From IMG/VR virus record IMGVR_UViG_3300017917_003283, positions 1 through 34,297 of that record: 34,297 bases of DNA. The stretch is one strand, 5' to 3'. Each line of letters begins with the position of its first letter. Within the stretch, counting starts at the first letter, position 1. Of this stretch, positions 1 to 7,570 are shown piece by piece. The DNA comes from a virus. The notes beneath the pieces are model-generated. The model was not told the origin of the DNA. It ran no database searches and saw nothing but the letters and a program-made list of their open reading frames with translations. A program made the translations under genes and the position numbers.

Positions 1-372
1 ACGTGAATAAGCCTGAGCAATTTTGAATGGGCTTAGTGCTTCTTCACCTGCTGTTACAACGTCACCGGAAGCAACACCGTCAGCATAGCGAACACGTAGA
101 GTATGGATCTGCGCAACAGGCCCTGTCATTGGCTGAACGCCGATGATTTCGTTGGCAATAACTGTTGGCATAACACGACGAATAACTGGAAGAATAACAC
201 GGTTAAGTGTTGCAATGTTACCAGTGCTTGTTGCGCCTGCTGTAGCAGCTTCGCCTAAATAACGGCGTGTGTTTTCTAGGCAAACAGCCATCGATGCTCT
301 ACGGTTACCAGATAGGCCTTCAAGCAGAGCGTCTTTGGTCTCTGACCATCTTTCATTTAATAGTTTTGACAT
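1..372 (-). CDS. 23: Major capsid protein gp23, N-terminal part (cut by window edge)
   Basis: The first 124 codons of the major head protein, which forms the hexamers of the T4-type capsid. The reading frame is open to the left edge of the window. The run PVIRRVMPTVIANEIIG followed by VQPMTGPVAQIHTLR is characteristic of gp23 just after its propeptide. The ATG at 372 has a strong Shine-Dalgarno (AAGGAG, 7 nt upstream on the minus strand). T4 gp23 loses an N-terminal propeptide to the gp21 protease, which cuts after (L/I)-X-E. Here LGE at residues 39-41, followed by Ala-rich sequence, is the best candidate site; LNE (5-7) and LLE (16-18) are others. It is the last head gene of the leftward block 20-82aa-67-21-22-23. 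Assignment is very secure; the cleavage site is an inference. Confidence 0.97.
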   Translation of the reverse strand, partial: MSKLLNERWSETKDALLEGLSGNRRASMAVCLENTRRYLGEAATAGATSTGNIATLNRVILPVIRRVMPTVIANEIIGVQPMTGPVAQIHTLRVRYADGVASGDVVTAGEEALSPFKIAQAYSR

Positions 373-392
373 TTTAATTTGTCTCCTTGAAA

Positions 393-1487
393 TTATTTTG
401 TTAGACCCGCTAACTTGCGGATGTCTACAATATTGTCTAAGCCTACCTCGGGCTTCATTTCTCGATTACCAGTCACTTCGGCGCTTTCTGCCAATACAGC
501 TTTTTTAGCAACTGCAGGCGTATGGGCACTTTCCATCACAGCGGGTAGGTATTTGTCAAATGCAGAGTGAAGTTTTGCTGTTTGAACAGACTCTAACAAC
601 TCTTGCATGACGGCTCTTTTGTCTCCACTTAGTGGAGCCATCAATTCAGACATAATCTGCTTTCTTTCCATCAAATCTTTAGTAACGCGGAGTTCGCGGT
701 TCTTAGATTCAACGATGGTTTCTTTTTCAGATAGTGCCTGTTTTGTTTCTGCTAGTTCTTGTTCCTTCTTCTGAATAATCTTTAACAATTTACTTGTTTC
801 AGACTTTTCATTTAGGTAAGAACCTGCAAACTCTTGTGCAAATGCTTCATAAATGCGGCGACCAAAGTCATTATTGCGGGCACTGTCAATATCTTCTTTC
901 AACTGAGAAATCTCACTTGTAAGCTTCTTAGTAACAGTTTCCTCAACAACTTTAGCACTACGCTTAATGAACGCTTGCTTGATATCGTCAAACTTGCTCT
1001 TAGCTTCACGAACTAGCTTAACCTTAGTTTCAGCTAGATCCTTCTTGTCAGCAGCAAATTCACTGATTTCTTTTGCTAGAGCATGTACTACAAATTGCTC
1101 TAACTTGCTGAAATTCTCAGAAACGGTCTTACGATCATTTTGGAACTCAACTAATTCTTTGCCTAGTTGGCTAATAACAAAACCTTCTAACTTTTTAGCA
1201 TCTTCAGCAATACGAGTTTGGTATTGTGCTTTTGCTTCAGCTAGTGCCTTTCTGTCATTGTACAACTCGGCCATTTCAGCGGCCAGTCTATCGCTCAACA
1301 TCTTGTCGATTGCCTCAACCATAATAGCTTTATCATGATTGTACTTTTGGGCAAACTCTTCACGAAGTTCAGCGGTCACTTGGTCGCGATTCTCTTGAAT
1401 TTTTGCAGCAAAGGCAGATTCGACAGCAACTTTTACATCCTCTGACATTACACCTGACTCTACTAATTGTTTGAATGCGTCCAACAT
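393..1487 (-). CDS. 22: Prohead core scaffold protein gp22
   Basis: Main component of the internal prohead core on which gp23 assembles; in T4 it is degraded to peptides by gp21 before DNA packaging. At 364 residues it is longer than T4 gp22 (269). The N-terminus (AFKQLVESGVMSEDVK) is typical of gp22 in T4-like phages. Nearly all of the rest is charged coiled-coil sequence rich in K, E, A and Q (about residues 15-280), with no hydrophobic segment, as expected of a scaffold. Many (L/I)-X-E tripeptides could be protease sites. The start at 1487 has SD GAGGAG. It lies between the protease gene 21 (16-nt gap) and capsid gene 23 (20-nt gap), the standard T4 order. Confidence 0.92.
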   Translation of the reverse strand: MLDAFKQLVESGVMSEDVKVAVESAFAAKIQENRDQVTAELREEFAQKYNHDKAIMVEAIDKMLSDRLAAEMAELYNDRKALAEAKAQYQTRIAEDAKKLEGFVISQLGKELVEFQNDRKTVSENFSKLEQFVVHALAKEISEFAADKKDLAETKVKLVREAKSKFDDIKQAFIKRSAKVVEETVTKKLTSEISQLKEDIDSARNNDFGRRIYEAFAQEFAGSYLNEKSETSKLLKIIQKKEQELAETKQALSEKETIVESKNRELRVTKDLMERKQIMSELMAPLSGDKRAVMQELLESVQTAKLHSAFDKYLPAVMESAHTPAVAKKAVLAESAEVTGNREMKPEVGLDNIVDIRKLAGLTK

Positions 1488-1503
1488 CTATTTCTCCTCG
1501 GGC

Positions 1504-2133
1504 TTATTTTAGACCTTTAATAATATTCAAGAGGCTTTCTTGAAGATATTTCTGGGCCTTTGGATCTTCTTTTACTTCTTGTGCAACTCTTAATGCCCTA
1601 TAACCTCCACGAGTATTCATTAAATGCTCGTAAACAGGTGTAGGATACGCACCAGGTGCACTTGGTTGGGCAACTATATCGACTGTTATAATCTCAAAAT
1701 CAGAAACTCGGCCGCTCATATCGTCAACGTTACCGCTGCCTCTAGAGCTAACACCGAGTTTTACACCGCTTTCAAGCATAGTACGAATTAGATTACCCAT
1801 TGGTGTAGGCAAGATTTTGAACTTACCATAACCGTTTGGACCGTCCATCCACATTTGAGTAATCATATGGGATACACGGTCTAAATTTACTTTGAGATCA
1901 TCTGGGTGGTCTACTTCACCTAGAACACTATAACCGTTTTGAATCTGGTCATTCAAAGTTTTAACTGCACGTTCAATCTCGTCTACAGGATAGACACGTT
2001 GATTGGCATTTCGAATGCCACCTTGGATGGCAATGCCTTTTAGATAAAGGTTCTTGCCGTCCTTATCGTCCGACTCCAGAACGATGCCGGACTGATCAAA
2101 ACTTAGGTGTTCTCTTAGATAAGTGGGTTTCAT
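1504..2133 (-). CDS. 21: Prohead core maturation protease gp21
   Basis: Serine protease of the herpesvirus-assemblin/gp21 type (peptidase family S80). It cleaves the scaffold and the capsid propeptides after (L/I)-X-E. At 209 residues it matches the T4 length (212). The visible catalytic residues are His76 in GEVDHPD and Ser129/Ser130 in KLGVSSRG, equivalent to the T4 His and Ser. The N-terminal strand YLKGIAIQGGIRNANQRVYP is the usual gp21 substrate-groove region. The C-terminal tail, after about residue 165, is probably removed by self-cleavage. The SD at the 2133 ATG is weak (GAGAAC), so translation may be coupled to the upstream gp67-like gene, which ends 13 nt away. Assignment is secure. 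Confidence 0.95.
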   Translation of the reverse strand: MKPTYLREHLSFDQSGIVLESDDKDGKNLYLKGIAIQGGIRNANQRVYPVDEIERAVKTLNDQIQNGYSVLGEVDHPDDLKVNLDRVSHMITQMWMDGPNGYGKFKILPTPMGNLIRTMLESGVKLGVSSRGSGNVDDMSGRVSDFEIITVDIVAQPSAPGAYPTPVYEHLMNTRGGYRALRVAQEVKEDPKAQKYLQESLLNIIKGLK

Positions 2134-2146
2134 CCAGGTTCTCTAA

Positions 2147-3088
2147 TTAGTTTGCAGGCTTTAGGAATTGAGGAATTTTCCCAACGCTAGTTTGTCCAGC
2201 AAGATCACCTGTGCCAGAACCTACTGGGCCTGGGCCAGAACCTTTCTTCTCAGCGCCGTGTCCTTTTGCAACTTTGCCTAGTGTCTTAACGCCAGACTTC
2301 TTACCGTCTACGTTATGGATACCACCAGCAAACTTCTCGCTAGACTCAGGATTGATTCCCTTGTTTACTTTAGCAGGACGATCGCCTGTATTGCTCTGAC
2401 CTTCTGTGTCAGCACGGACAATATTGCCAGCGCCTACGTTCTTTCCACCAACTGGCTTACCAGCACCGGAACTGATTGGGCTCTTACCTTCAACAGGTGC
2501 GCCGTCCTTCTCACCAGTACCTGCACCTAAGTATTGACCTTGTGCTTTCTGGCTGTTCTTTTCCCAGTCGTTTCCAACTTTCTCAGTGTACTCACGTGTC
2601 ATGCGACGACCTTCAAAAGCTGGCTTACCCATAACTCCGTCATCATCGCCCATGTCAGATTCTTCATCGTCGGCGTCGAACTCATCGTGTGGTTCTTCTC
2701 CGCCTTGTGCAGCTTCTAAATCAGCAAATGCTGCTTCTAGTTCTGCAATAGCATTCTTGATATCGAAAATAGCTTGATCTTCGGCACCTTCAGCGCCTTC
2801 TTCACCACCGTCCATCTCGATGTCGCCTTCTAGATCGTCAGTCTTTTCTAGACCGCCTGCTTCTGGCTCGTCGTCGGCTTCCATGCTATAAGAATCTTCT
2901 AGATCCATTTCGCTTTCGTCCATCTCTTCGTCAGCGGCTTCATCCATCTCTTCTTCTGCTTCTTCAGCAATTAAATTTTCATAAATATTTCTGGACTTCT
3001 CAACAACAATTTCATGGAATAGCTCATTAGCTTTATCCATTTCTTCATTGACAATCAAGTCCAACAGTTGTTCAAACTTTGTAGACAT
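2147..3088 (-). CDS. Acidic prohead core protein, gp67-like
   Basis: 313-residue protein in the position of T4 genes 67/68, between portal and protease. Residues 1-42 form an amphipathic helical segment (DKANELFHEIVVEKSRNIYE) like the start of T4 gp67 (PIP). Residues 42-155 are extremely acidic (runs of E, D and M). The remainder is Gly/Lys/Ser-rich and basic, with many short G-x-G segments. T4 gp67 is only 80 residues, so this is a longer form with a basic tail. IAE at 40-42 fits the gp21 cleavage rule and would release the acidic part. The start has a good SD (AGGAGA). Role inferred from position and composition: a core component required for correct prohead shape, cleaved during maturation. 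It could be called gp68-like instead; the two are hard to separate without alignment. Confidence 0.72.
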   Translation of the reverse strand: MSTKFEQLLDLIVNEEMDKANELFHEIVVEKSRNIYENLIAEEAEEEMDEAADEEMDESEMDLEDSYSMEADDEPEAGGLEKTDDLEGDIEMDGGEEGAEGAEDQAIFDIKNAIAELEAAFADLEAAQGGEEPHDEFDADDEESDMGDDDGVMGKPAFEGRRMTREYTEKVGNDWEKNSQKAQGQYLGAGTGEKDGAPVEGKSPISSGAGKPVGGKNVGAGNIVRADTEGQSNTGDRPAKVNKGINPESSEKFAGGIHNVDGKKSGVKTLGKVAKGHGAEKKGSGPGPVGSGTGDLAGQTSVGKIPQFLKPAN

Positions 3089-3130
3089 GCGTATTATCTC
3101 CTATATTGGTTCGCGGCAAGGCTGTGCTGT

Positions 3131-3138
3131 TATTTAAC
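3131..3138 (-). promoter_or_regulatory. Weak late-promoter-like box (GTTAAATA) upstream of gp67-like gene
   Basis: On the minus strand the octamer GTTAAATA differs from the T4 late consensus TATAAATA at two positions. If used, it would start transcripts about 36 nt before the gp67-like ATG, leaving the AGGAGA ribosome site intact. The same variant occurs at 14549-14556 before the baseplate operon, which is the only reason to list it. Confidence 0.2.
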
Positions 3139-3156
3139 ACTGCGAAAATAAAGATG

Positions 3157-3190
3157 GGCGAAATAGGCATAAAATGACTGATTTTTCGCC
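3157..3190. repeat. Inverted repeat, 7-bp stem with 20-nt loop
   Basis: GGCGAAA (3157-3163) and TTTCGCC (3184-3190) are perfect inverted repeats in the 153-nt gap between the 82-aa gene and the gp67-like gene. The flank toward 3240 is almost pure A/T with long A and T runs. No U-tract directly follows on either strand, so this is not a standard terminator. It may be an RNA processing or stability element in the leader of the 67-21-22-23 transcript. Confidence 0.35.
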
Positions 3191-3241
3191 ATAATGACAA
3201 AAATTTTGCAATTTTTATAAATTTTTTAAGACTTTCTGATG

Positions 3242-3490
3242 TTATACAGCAGCTTGTTCCTCAGATGGTGGTGTTGCGTACATTTTTCTTACCAATGCAA
3301 GCTCTTCTTTCTTTTCCTTTTCTCTCGCGTCCCCGGCCCTGCGCAAATCGTTTAGCATTCGAAGAGTTAATCGAGTCTTTCGCAAGTCGTCGGAGCCAAT
3401 GACACTTGTGTCATTAGATGAATTATATCGTTGATCGTCAACCATCTCATTATGTTGTCGATCAAAATAAATGAATTCTCTTAGTAGCAT
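3242..3490 (-). CDS. Small conserved T4-like protein between portal and core genes
   Basis: 82-residue protein of unknown function, predicted mostly helical. Its centre (DDLRKTRLTLRMLNDLRR, residues about 34-51) is basic and amphipathic. To my recollection a small gene with a similar LRKTRLTLRM-type core sits at this spot in other marine T4-like phages, which suggests a head-assembly role (possibly the gp68 position); this is from memory, not a search. The ATG at 3490 has no Shine-Dalgarno. It lies 5 nt after a perfect late promoter box that overlaps the gp20 stop codon, so a transcript from that box would begin at the AUG itself. An internal Met at residue 16 (3445) is an alternative start. 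Confidence 0.7.
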   Translation of the reverse strand: MLLREFIYFDRQHNEMVDDQRYNSSNDTSVIGSDDLRKTRLTLRMLNDLRRAGDAREKEKKEELALVRKMYATPPSEEQAAV

Positions 3491-3495
3491 GATGA

Positions 3496-3503
3496 TATTT
3501 ATA
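3496..3503 (-). promoter_or_regulatory. T4-type late promoter TATAAATA
   Basis: Exact match to the T4 late promoter octamer, reading leftwards, overlapping the gp20 stop codon (3499-3501). In T4 the box spans about -13 to -6, so the predicted +1 is at 3490, the A of the 82-aa gene's ATG. It should drive the 82aa-67-21-22-23 block under gp55 control. Confidence 0.65.
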
Positions 3504-5226
3504 CCGAAGGAGCGTTAGGAGTGCCTGTTGGTGTGCCTGCTGCACTTTCAGAATCCTCCATACCTTCAGGTGGCATATCTGGACTTGAATTGAGATTCGA
3601 TAAGTCAGACCCCATGCCATTAGCAGTTATACCAACAGTACGTAGTTCAGCATTAGCTGGTAGATGCGTGTCTTCATCGACATTCTCTTCTTTCCAGAGC
3701 TTTTCGTTTTCTATCATTTCCTCTTGAGTCAGTCCGAGGTATCGTTTCAATGCAAATCTCTTACTCAAATGTGGTATTGCAGCAACTGCACCGTAAGTCT
3801 GAACACGAGCAGTATCCATCTCTGTCTGACGATAAGCTGCAAAGTTTTGCGGAGGATTGAACTTTATTTCAAAGATATTACTATCGATGTTTATACCTTT
3901 ATTATGCATATACAGTTTGAACTCAATATCAAACTGATCGTTCATTAAACTTTGCAATCGCTCGCAGTACTTGTTGAATCGCAATTCTTGAATGTATGCT
4001 GTTCCAACTCTACCATCATTGAAATTAGATCCTCCGTCGTCAGCGCCGGTCGGTAGATAAGAGCTAGGTATGCGTAAAGCACGAAACAACTTATTAGTAA
4101 AAAATTTAAGATCATCAATTTCCCCTAAGTTTGTTCCACCCGGCAACACCTCTACCTTACTACCCCGCCCTTCACTAGTTTGTGGGAAAAAGTAGTCTTC
4201 ATTTATGGAAAGTGGATTATAACCAGCGTCAATAACTGTTTGACTTCCGCCTGTAACACTGGGAATTCTGCGTTGATTGACTTCGTTCTTCACACGTTCA
4301 ACAAAGCTCATAGCCAGGTGGCTTGGCATGTTACCTACGTCAATATAGAATACTCGACGTTCAGGAGCACGTTGGATACGATAGATAATAATCGCATCCT
4401 CAAGCAGCTCTTTTTGTTTATAAACTTTGAAAATACTTTCTAATATACTATTGCCGAAAGGATAATTGTTATCTAAGCCCTCACTCATGCTAATATGTAT
4501 TACATGTTTTGCATCTATAGCATATTGATTTTCATTTTTTTGAAATCTACTTCCAGGACTTGAACTAGTAAATCCACCAGTCATTCCTCGGCTCATGCCG
4601 GTTCCTGCATTGTTACCTGCATAGCTGCTAGCATATTGGCTTCCGCCTCCAGTTACGTTGCTAGGATTAATAGCAGTAGTTGCAAGTGTTTCTAGATTTG
4701 GATTGAAGTCTCGAATAACATATTGTTCAGGTTTTTTGCCTTCTGATTCATTAACAATTATTCTATCAACTTTTCCAGAGTCAACAAACATCCACGACTG
4801 TGTTTCTGGATCACGAACAAAGAAAACATCACCGTATTTGAATGCGTTTCGAACAATTTTGAACATTCTTGTTTGGAACTTGTTCAACTTTGTCCATTGC
4901 TGCAAGTACTTTTTAATCAGTTTAACTTCAGTTGGCGTTGCCTGTTCCTTGAAAAATACTCTAAACGGAGTACCGTTATCTTCGTTTTGTTGCGTACAAA
5001 ATTCAGCTAAGATGTCCAATGCAGCATTAACTTCACTATCACTATCCATAGTGTCATACTGACCGTAGCGCTCTAAACGATTCGGATGCCCGCTGTAAAC
5101 GTCGGGCAGGTAACTGGAATAATTACGGTGTGATGGGTTAGATAGTGACCCAGACCCCATTCTGCCACTGATAGGGCTTAATGATCCAGATGTATTAACA
5201 GGTGTAAAGTACTTTCGCCAAGTCAT
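3499..5226 (-). CDS. 20: Portal vertex protein gp20
   Basis: Dodecameric portal at the unique capsid vertex: initiates prohead assembly, docks terminase and forms the DNA channel. At 575 residues it is slightly longer than T4 gp20 (524). Recognisable segments include the early MDSDSEVNAALDILAEF, the FVDSGKVDRI region, HVIHISMSEGLDNNYPFGNS, RAPERRVFYIDVGNMP and LRIPSSYLPTGADDGGSNFND, all hallmarks of T4-type portals. A Gly/Ser-rich insert at about residues 185-225 interrupts the wing/clip part and is probably a flexible loop. The C-terminus is Pro/Ser/Thr-rich. It lies 3 nt after the tape-measure-like gene. The ATG at 5226 has only a weak SD, so coupling to the preceding gene is likely. Confidence 0.96.
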   Translation of the reverse strand: MTWRKYFTPVNTSGSLSPISGRMGSGSLSNPSHRNYSSYLPDVYSGHPNRLERYGQYDTMDSDSEVNAALDILAEFCTQQNEDNGTPFRVFFKEQATPTEVKLIKKYLQQWTKLNKFQTRMFKIVRNAFKYGDVFFVRDPETQSWMFVDSGKVDRIIVNESEGKKPEQYVIRDFNPNLETLATTAINPSNVTGGGSQYASSYAGNNAGTGMSRGMTGGFTSSSPGSRFQKNENQYAIDAKHVIHISMSEGLDNNYPFGNSILESIFKVYKQKELLEDAIIIYRIQRAPERRVFYIDVGNMPSHLAMSFVERVKNEVNQRRIPSVTGGSQTVIDAGYNPLSINEDYFFPQTSEGRGSKVEVLPGGTNLGEIDDLKFFTNKLFRALRIPSSYLPTGADDGGSNFNDGRVGTAYIQELRFNKYCERLQSLMNDQFDIEFKLYMHNKGINIDSNIFEIKFNPPQNFAAYRQTEMDTARVQTYGAVAAIPHLSKRFALKRYLGLTQEEMIENEKLWKEENVDEDTHLPANAELRTVGITANGMGSDLSNLNSSPDMPPEGMEDSESAAGTPTGTPNAPSV

Positions 5227-5229
5227 ATT

Positions 5230-7488
5230 TTATCGCTTAAAAAGATTACCGCTTAATGCACTAGTAGCATCTAGTGTTCTTCTAGAGTAATCAGTAGTCT
5301 CTTTCATATATTTCAACATTTCAGCAGACTGCTTATTTAACGTCTGTAGCTCAGTGTGCAAAGTTTCTATCATAGCAGTATCTACAGCAGGTGTCGATAC
5401 GGGTTCAGTTGCTCTCTTATTGCTAGCTGCAACTGATTCCTCTGGTGGTTTTTCTAATTTCGGCACTTGGGTAGTTTTACTCTCTCCGAAGAGTTTACCC
5501 CAATTTTGATACAATCCGTATCCAGTTCCTAAAACACCACCTATAGCAGCCCCAGGTACTGCACCAACCCCCCCGAAAAGACTGCCTATCATTGCGCCAG
5601 TTCCGGCCATACCTGCTGCACTACTTACTACATCGGCACTTGCACCAGCAGCAGTCTCTCTTCCTAATGAATCTGCTGCCATATCAGCTCCGATACCAAC
5701 AACAGTTCCTATACCAAATCCCTTTAGAGCTTTACCAATTTTTCCTGCCTTGCCGCCTTTTTTGCCTTTGTCTTTTTCTTCAGGGCCGCCAGTTTCAGGT
5801 ACCTCTACTCCGCCTGCAGGACCGCCTCTAGGATTAGTCACCAAAACGTGCATAGGGGCACCTGGTGTTCCTAAAGTCCTGCCCTTTGTTCTTAATAGTT
5901 CTTCAGCGGCATATTTTGCTTGAGCAACCTTTAATGCAATAAATCCAGCAGTGACCAAACCTGTTATACCTATTAACGCATTAAAAACTGTCGGGGTTTT
6001 CAATATCCACTCGACCATACTTATAACACCAGTTAACATTTTGTTAAATCCAGACATAAGAGAGGCAACTACTGGCATTAATTTTTGCATAATTTCTTGG
6101 CCCAGTTCGTTAACTGCTTTTTGTGTTTGAGCCGCAGCATCCGCTTCTGATGCTTTCTGTTTTCTTTGAGCATCAGTAACTTCGACTACTTGTTTTCGAT
6201 GATCATCTAAAGTTTTTACATTTTGATTAATTGCTTTCGTTTCAGCTTTTAACGCAGTGTTTACTGCTTCTGCATTTTCTTTATCTTGCATAGATATTGC
6301 AGTTGCAGTATCACCTATCCGTTGTCGATCTTGAACTAAACCATATGATAACCCTGCACCAGCTTTAGCAACATCGTTTAATGACTTACTACCGTCTTTA
6401 GTCGTTTGCACTAAATCACCTAACGCAGCGTGTCCTTGTTGCAATATTCCGGCATATCTTGCATTAGCTTCTGTTATCGGCGGGAGGCCCATAGACATTG
6501 CTTGGAAATTCTCAGCCATGCGTTTCCCCCCACGAGCAGATGCTTCGGCTAGTCCTGCAAGTGCTCTATCAGCTGCTTTGGGATCGGTCAATCTTAGCTT
6601 GGCAATATAGTTCTCCCATGCAGCTTGCATAGATAGTCGTTTTAACTCTGCTTCTTGTTCTTCTCTACTCTTTCCAGTAATTTGCGTTAGTCGATCTACT
6701 TGTTCTAAATATGCCGCAGTTCCAGCAGTAAGTGCAGCCATTCCAGCAGCACTTGTGAGTTCGGCTCGAGTCCTACCACCGGTTGCCGTAATATAATTAA
6801 GAGCACCTTGGTTTAGATCGTTAAATGTGTATCCCAACGCTCGTAAGTTATCACCTAACTCACTAGATATAAGTGTTTTAGTAACTTTGCTGAATGCCAC
6901 TGCACCTTGATTGGCATTGTCTCCCATCATAGCGAACGCAGGTCCGTTTGCTCGCATCAATGCTGTAAATTCGTTCAGTGTCAGATAAGATTGCGATGCA
7001 GCTAAACGAAGTTGAGTTAAGCTACCTCCGAAATTTACACCTGCATTAGTCATGCTTTGATAAGCAGATAGCGTATTTTCTTGGAAAGCCGCTAACCTAG
7101 CCATGCCGTCTAGGACAAGCCCCAATGGGCCACCAATTTTACCCATTATACTTAGGACTCTACTTGCCTCAGCACTACCAGAAGTTAACTCAGTGAGTAC
7201 ATCATCAACTCCAGAAAATCCTCTACGTAATGACTCAGTGGCATTGGTAAGACCGCCGTAAGCTGCACCCAAAGTAAAAGAAGCTGCACCCAATCTAGAT
7301 ATATTAACATTAGTTTTTTGAACTGTTTCTGGATCTAGACCTGCTTTTGTGGCAATCTTACTAATGCTCTCAATAGTCTGTTTGTTAGCCGAAAGACTAC
7401 TTTGAAGAAGGGCTCGCAAGGTTGCTTCTGTAGCAGCATTGTTTAATTCTACTTCTTCGTTACCAATTCTTCCAAATACTTCTGCCAT
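5230..7488 (-). CDS. Tape-measure-like tail protein
   Basis: 752-residue protein, Ala-rich and mostly helical for its first 460 residues. A hydrophobic stretch follows (about 466-525, with FNALIGITGLVTAGFIAL), then a Pro/Gly/Lys linker, then a glycine-zipper block (about 580-665, repeated GxxxG such as GAMIGSLFGGVGAVPGAAIGG), and a short helical tail. This helix-hydrophobic-Gly-zipper architecture is typical of tail tape-measure proteins, which set tail length and contact the host membrane during DNA injection. T4's functional counterpart is gp29 (590 residues). It diverges from gp26 across an 82-bp spacer holding opposed late boxes, and gp26-type proteins may be its assembly chaperones. No direct motif proves the function; a large internal virion protein is the alternative. 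Confidence 0.7.
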   Translation of the reverse strand: MAEVFGRIGNEEVELNNAATEATLRALLQSSLSANKQTIESISKIATKAGLDPETVQKTNVNISRLGAASFTLGAAYGGLTNATESLRRGFSGVDDVLTELTSGSAEASRVLSIMGKIGGPLGLVLDGMARLAAFQENTLSAYQSMTNAGVNFGGSLTQLRLAASQSYLTLNEFTALMRANGPAFAMMGDNANQGAVAFSKVTKTLISSELGDNLRALGYTFNDLNQGALNYITATGGRTRAELTSAAGMAALTAGTAAYLEQVDRLTQITGKSREEQEAELKRLSMQAAWENYIAKLRLTDPKAADRALAGLAEASARGGKRMAENFQAMSMGLPPITEANARYAGILQQGHAALGDLVQTTKDGSKSLNDVAKAGAGLSYGLVQDRQRIGDTATAISMQDKENAEAVNTALKAETKAINQNVKTLDDHRKQVVEVTDAQRKQKASEADAAAQTQKAVNELGQEIMQKLMPVVASLMSGFNKMLTGVISMVEWILKTPTVFNALIGITGLVTAGFIALKVAQAKYAAEELLRTKGRTLGTPGAPMHVLVTNPRGGPAGGVEVPETGGPEEKDKGKKGGKAGKIGKALKGFGIGTVVGIGADMAADSLGRETAAGASADVVSSAAGMAGTGAMIGSLFGGVGAVPGAAIGGVLGTGYGLYQNWGKLFGESKTTQVPKLEKPPEESVAASNKRATEPVSTPAVDTAMIETLHTELQTLNKQSAEMLKYMKETTDYSRRTLDATSALSGNLFKR

Positions 7489-7512
7489 TGTTTTTCCGTA
7501 ATTCTGTACGTA

Positions 7513-7520
7513 GATAAATA
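7513..7520 (+). promoter_or_regulatory. Late promoter box GATAAATA for gp26
   Basis: Matches NATAAATA (seven of eight bases of the T4 consensus) and points toward gp26. Predicted +1 is near 7526, giving a leader of about 45 nt that contains the GGAG ribosome site at 7559-7562. Confidence 0.55.
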
Positions 7521-7550
7521 AATTAAAAGAAATATTCTTTATCTATCACT

Positions 7551-7558
7551 TATTTATC
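7551..7558 (-). promoter_or_regulatory. Late promoter box GATAAATA for tape-measure gene
   Basis: Same octamer on the opposite strand, pointing toward the tape-measure gene. Predicted +1 is near 7545, with a leader of about 56 nt. It faces the plus-strand copy, so the two transcripts overlap by about 20 nt and both promoters share one 82-bp spacer. Confidence 0.55.
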
Positions 7559-7570
7559 GGAGACCAAAAA

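Noticed and set aside
4180-5062. Plus-strand ORFs of 87-134 codons inside the portal gene, and similar opposite-frame ORFs elsewhere
   Set aside because: They lie antisense to clearly recognised genes, have no ribosome sites and encode Ser/Cys/Leu-rich shadows.
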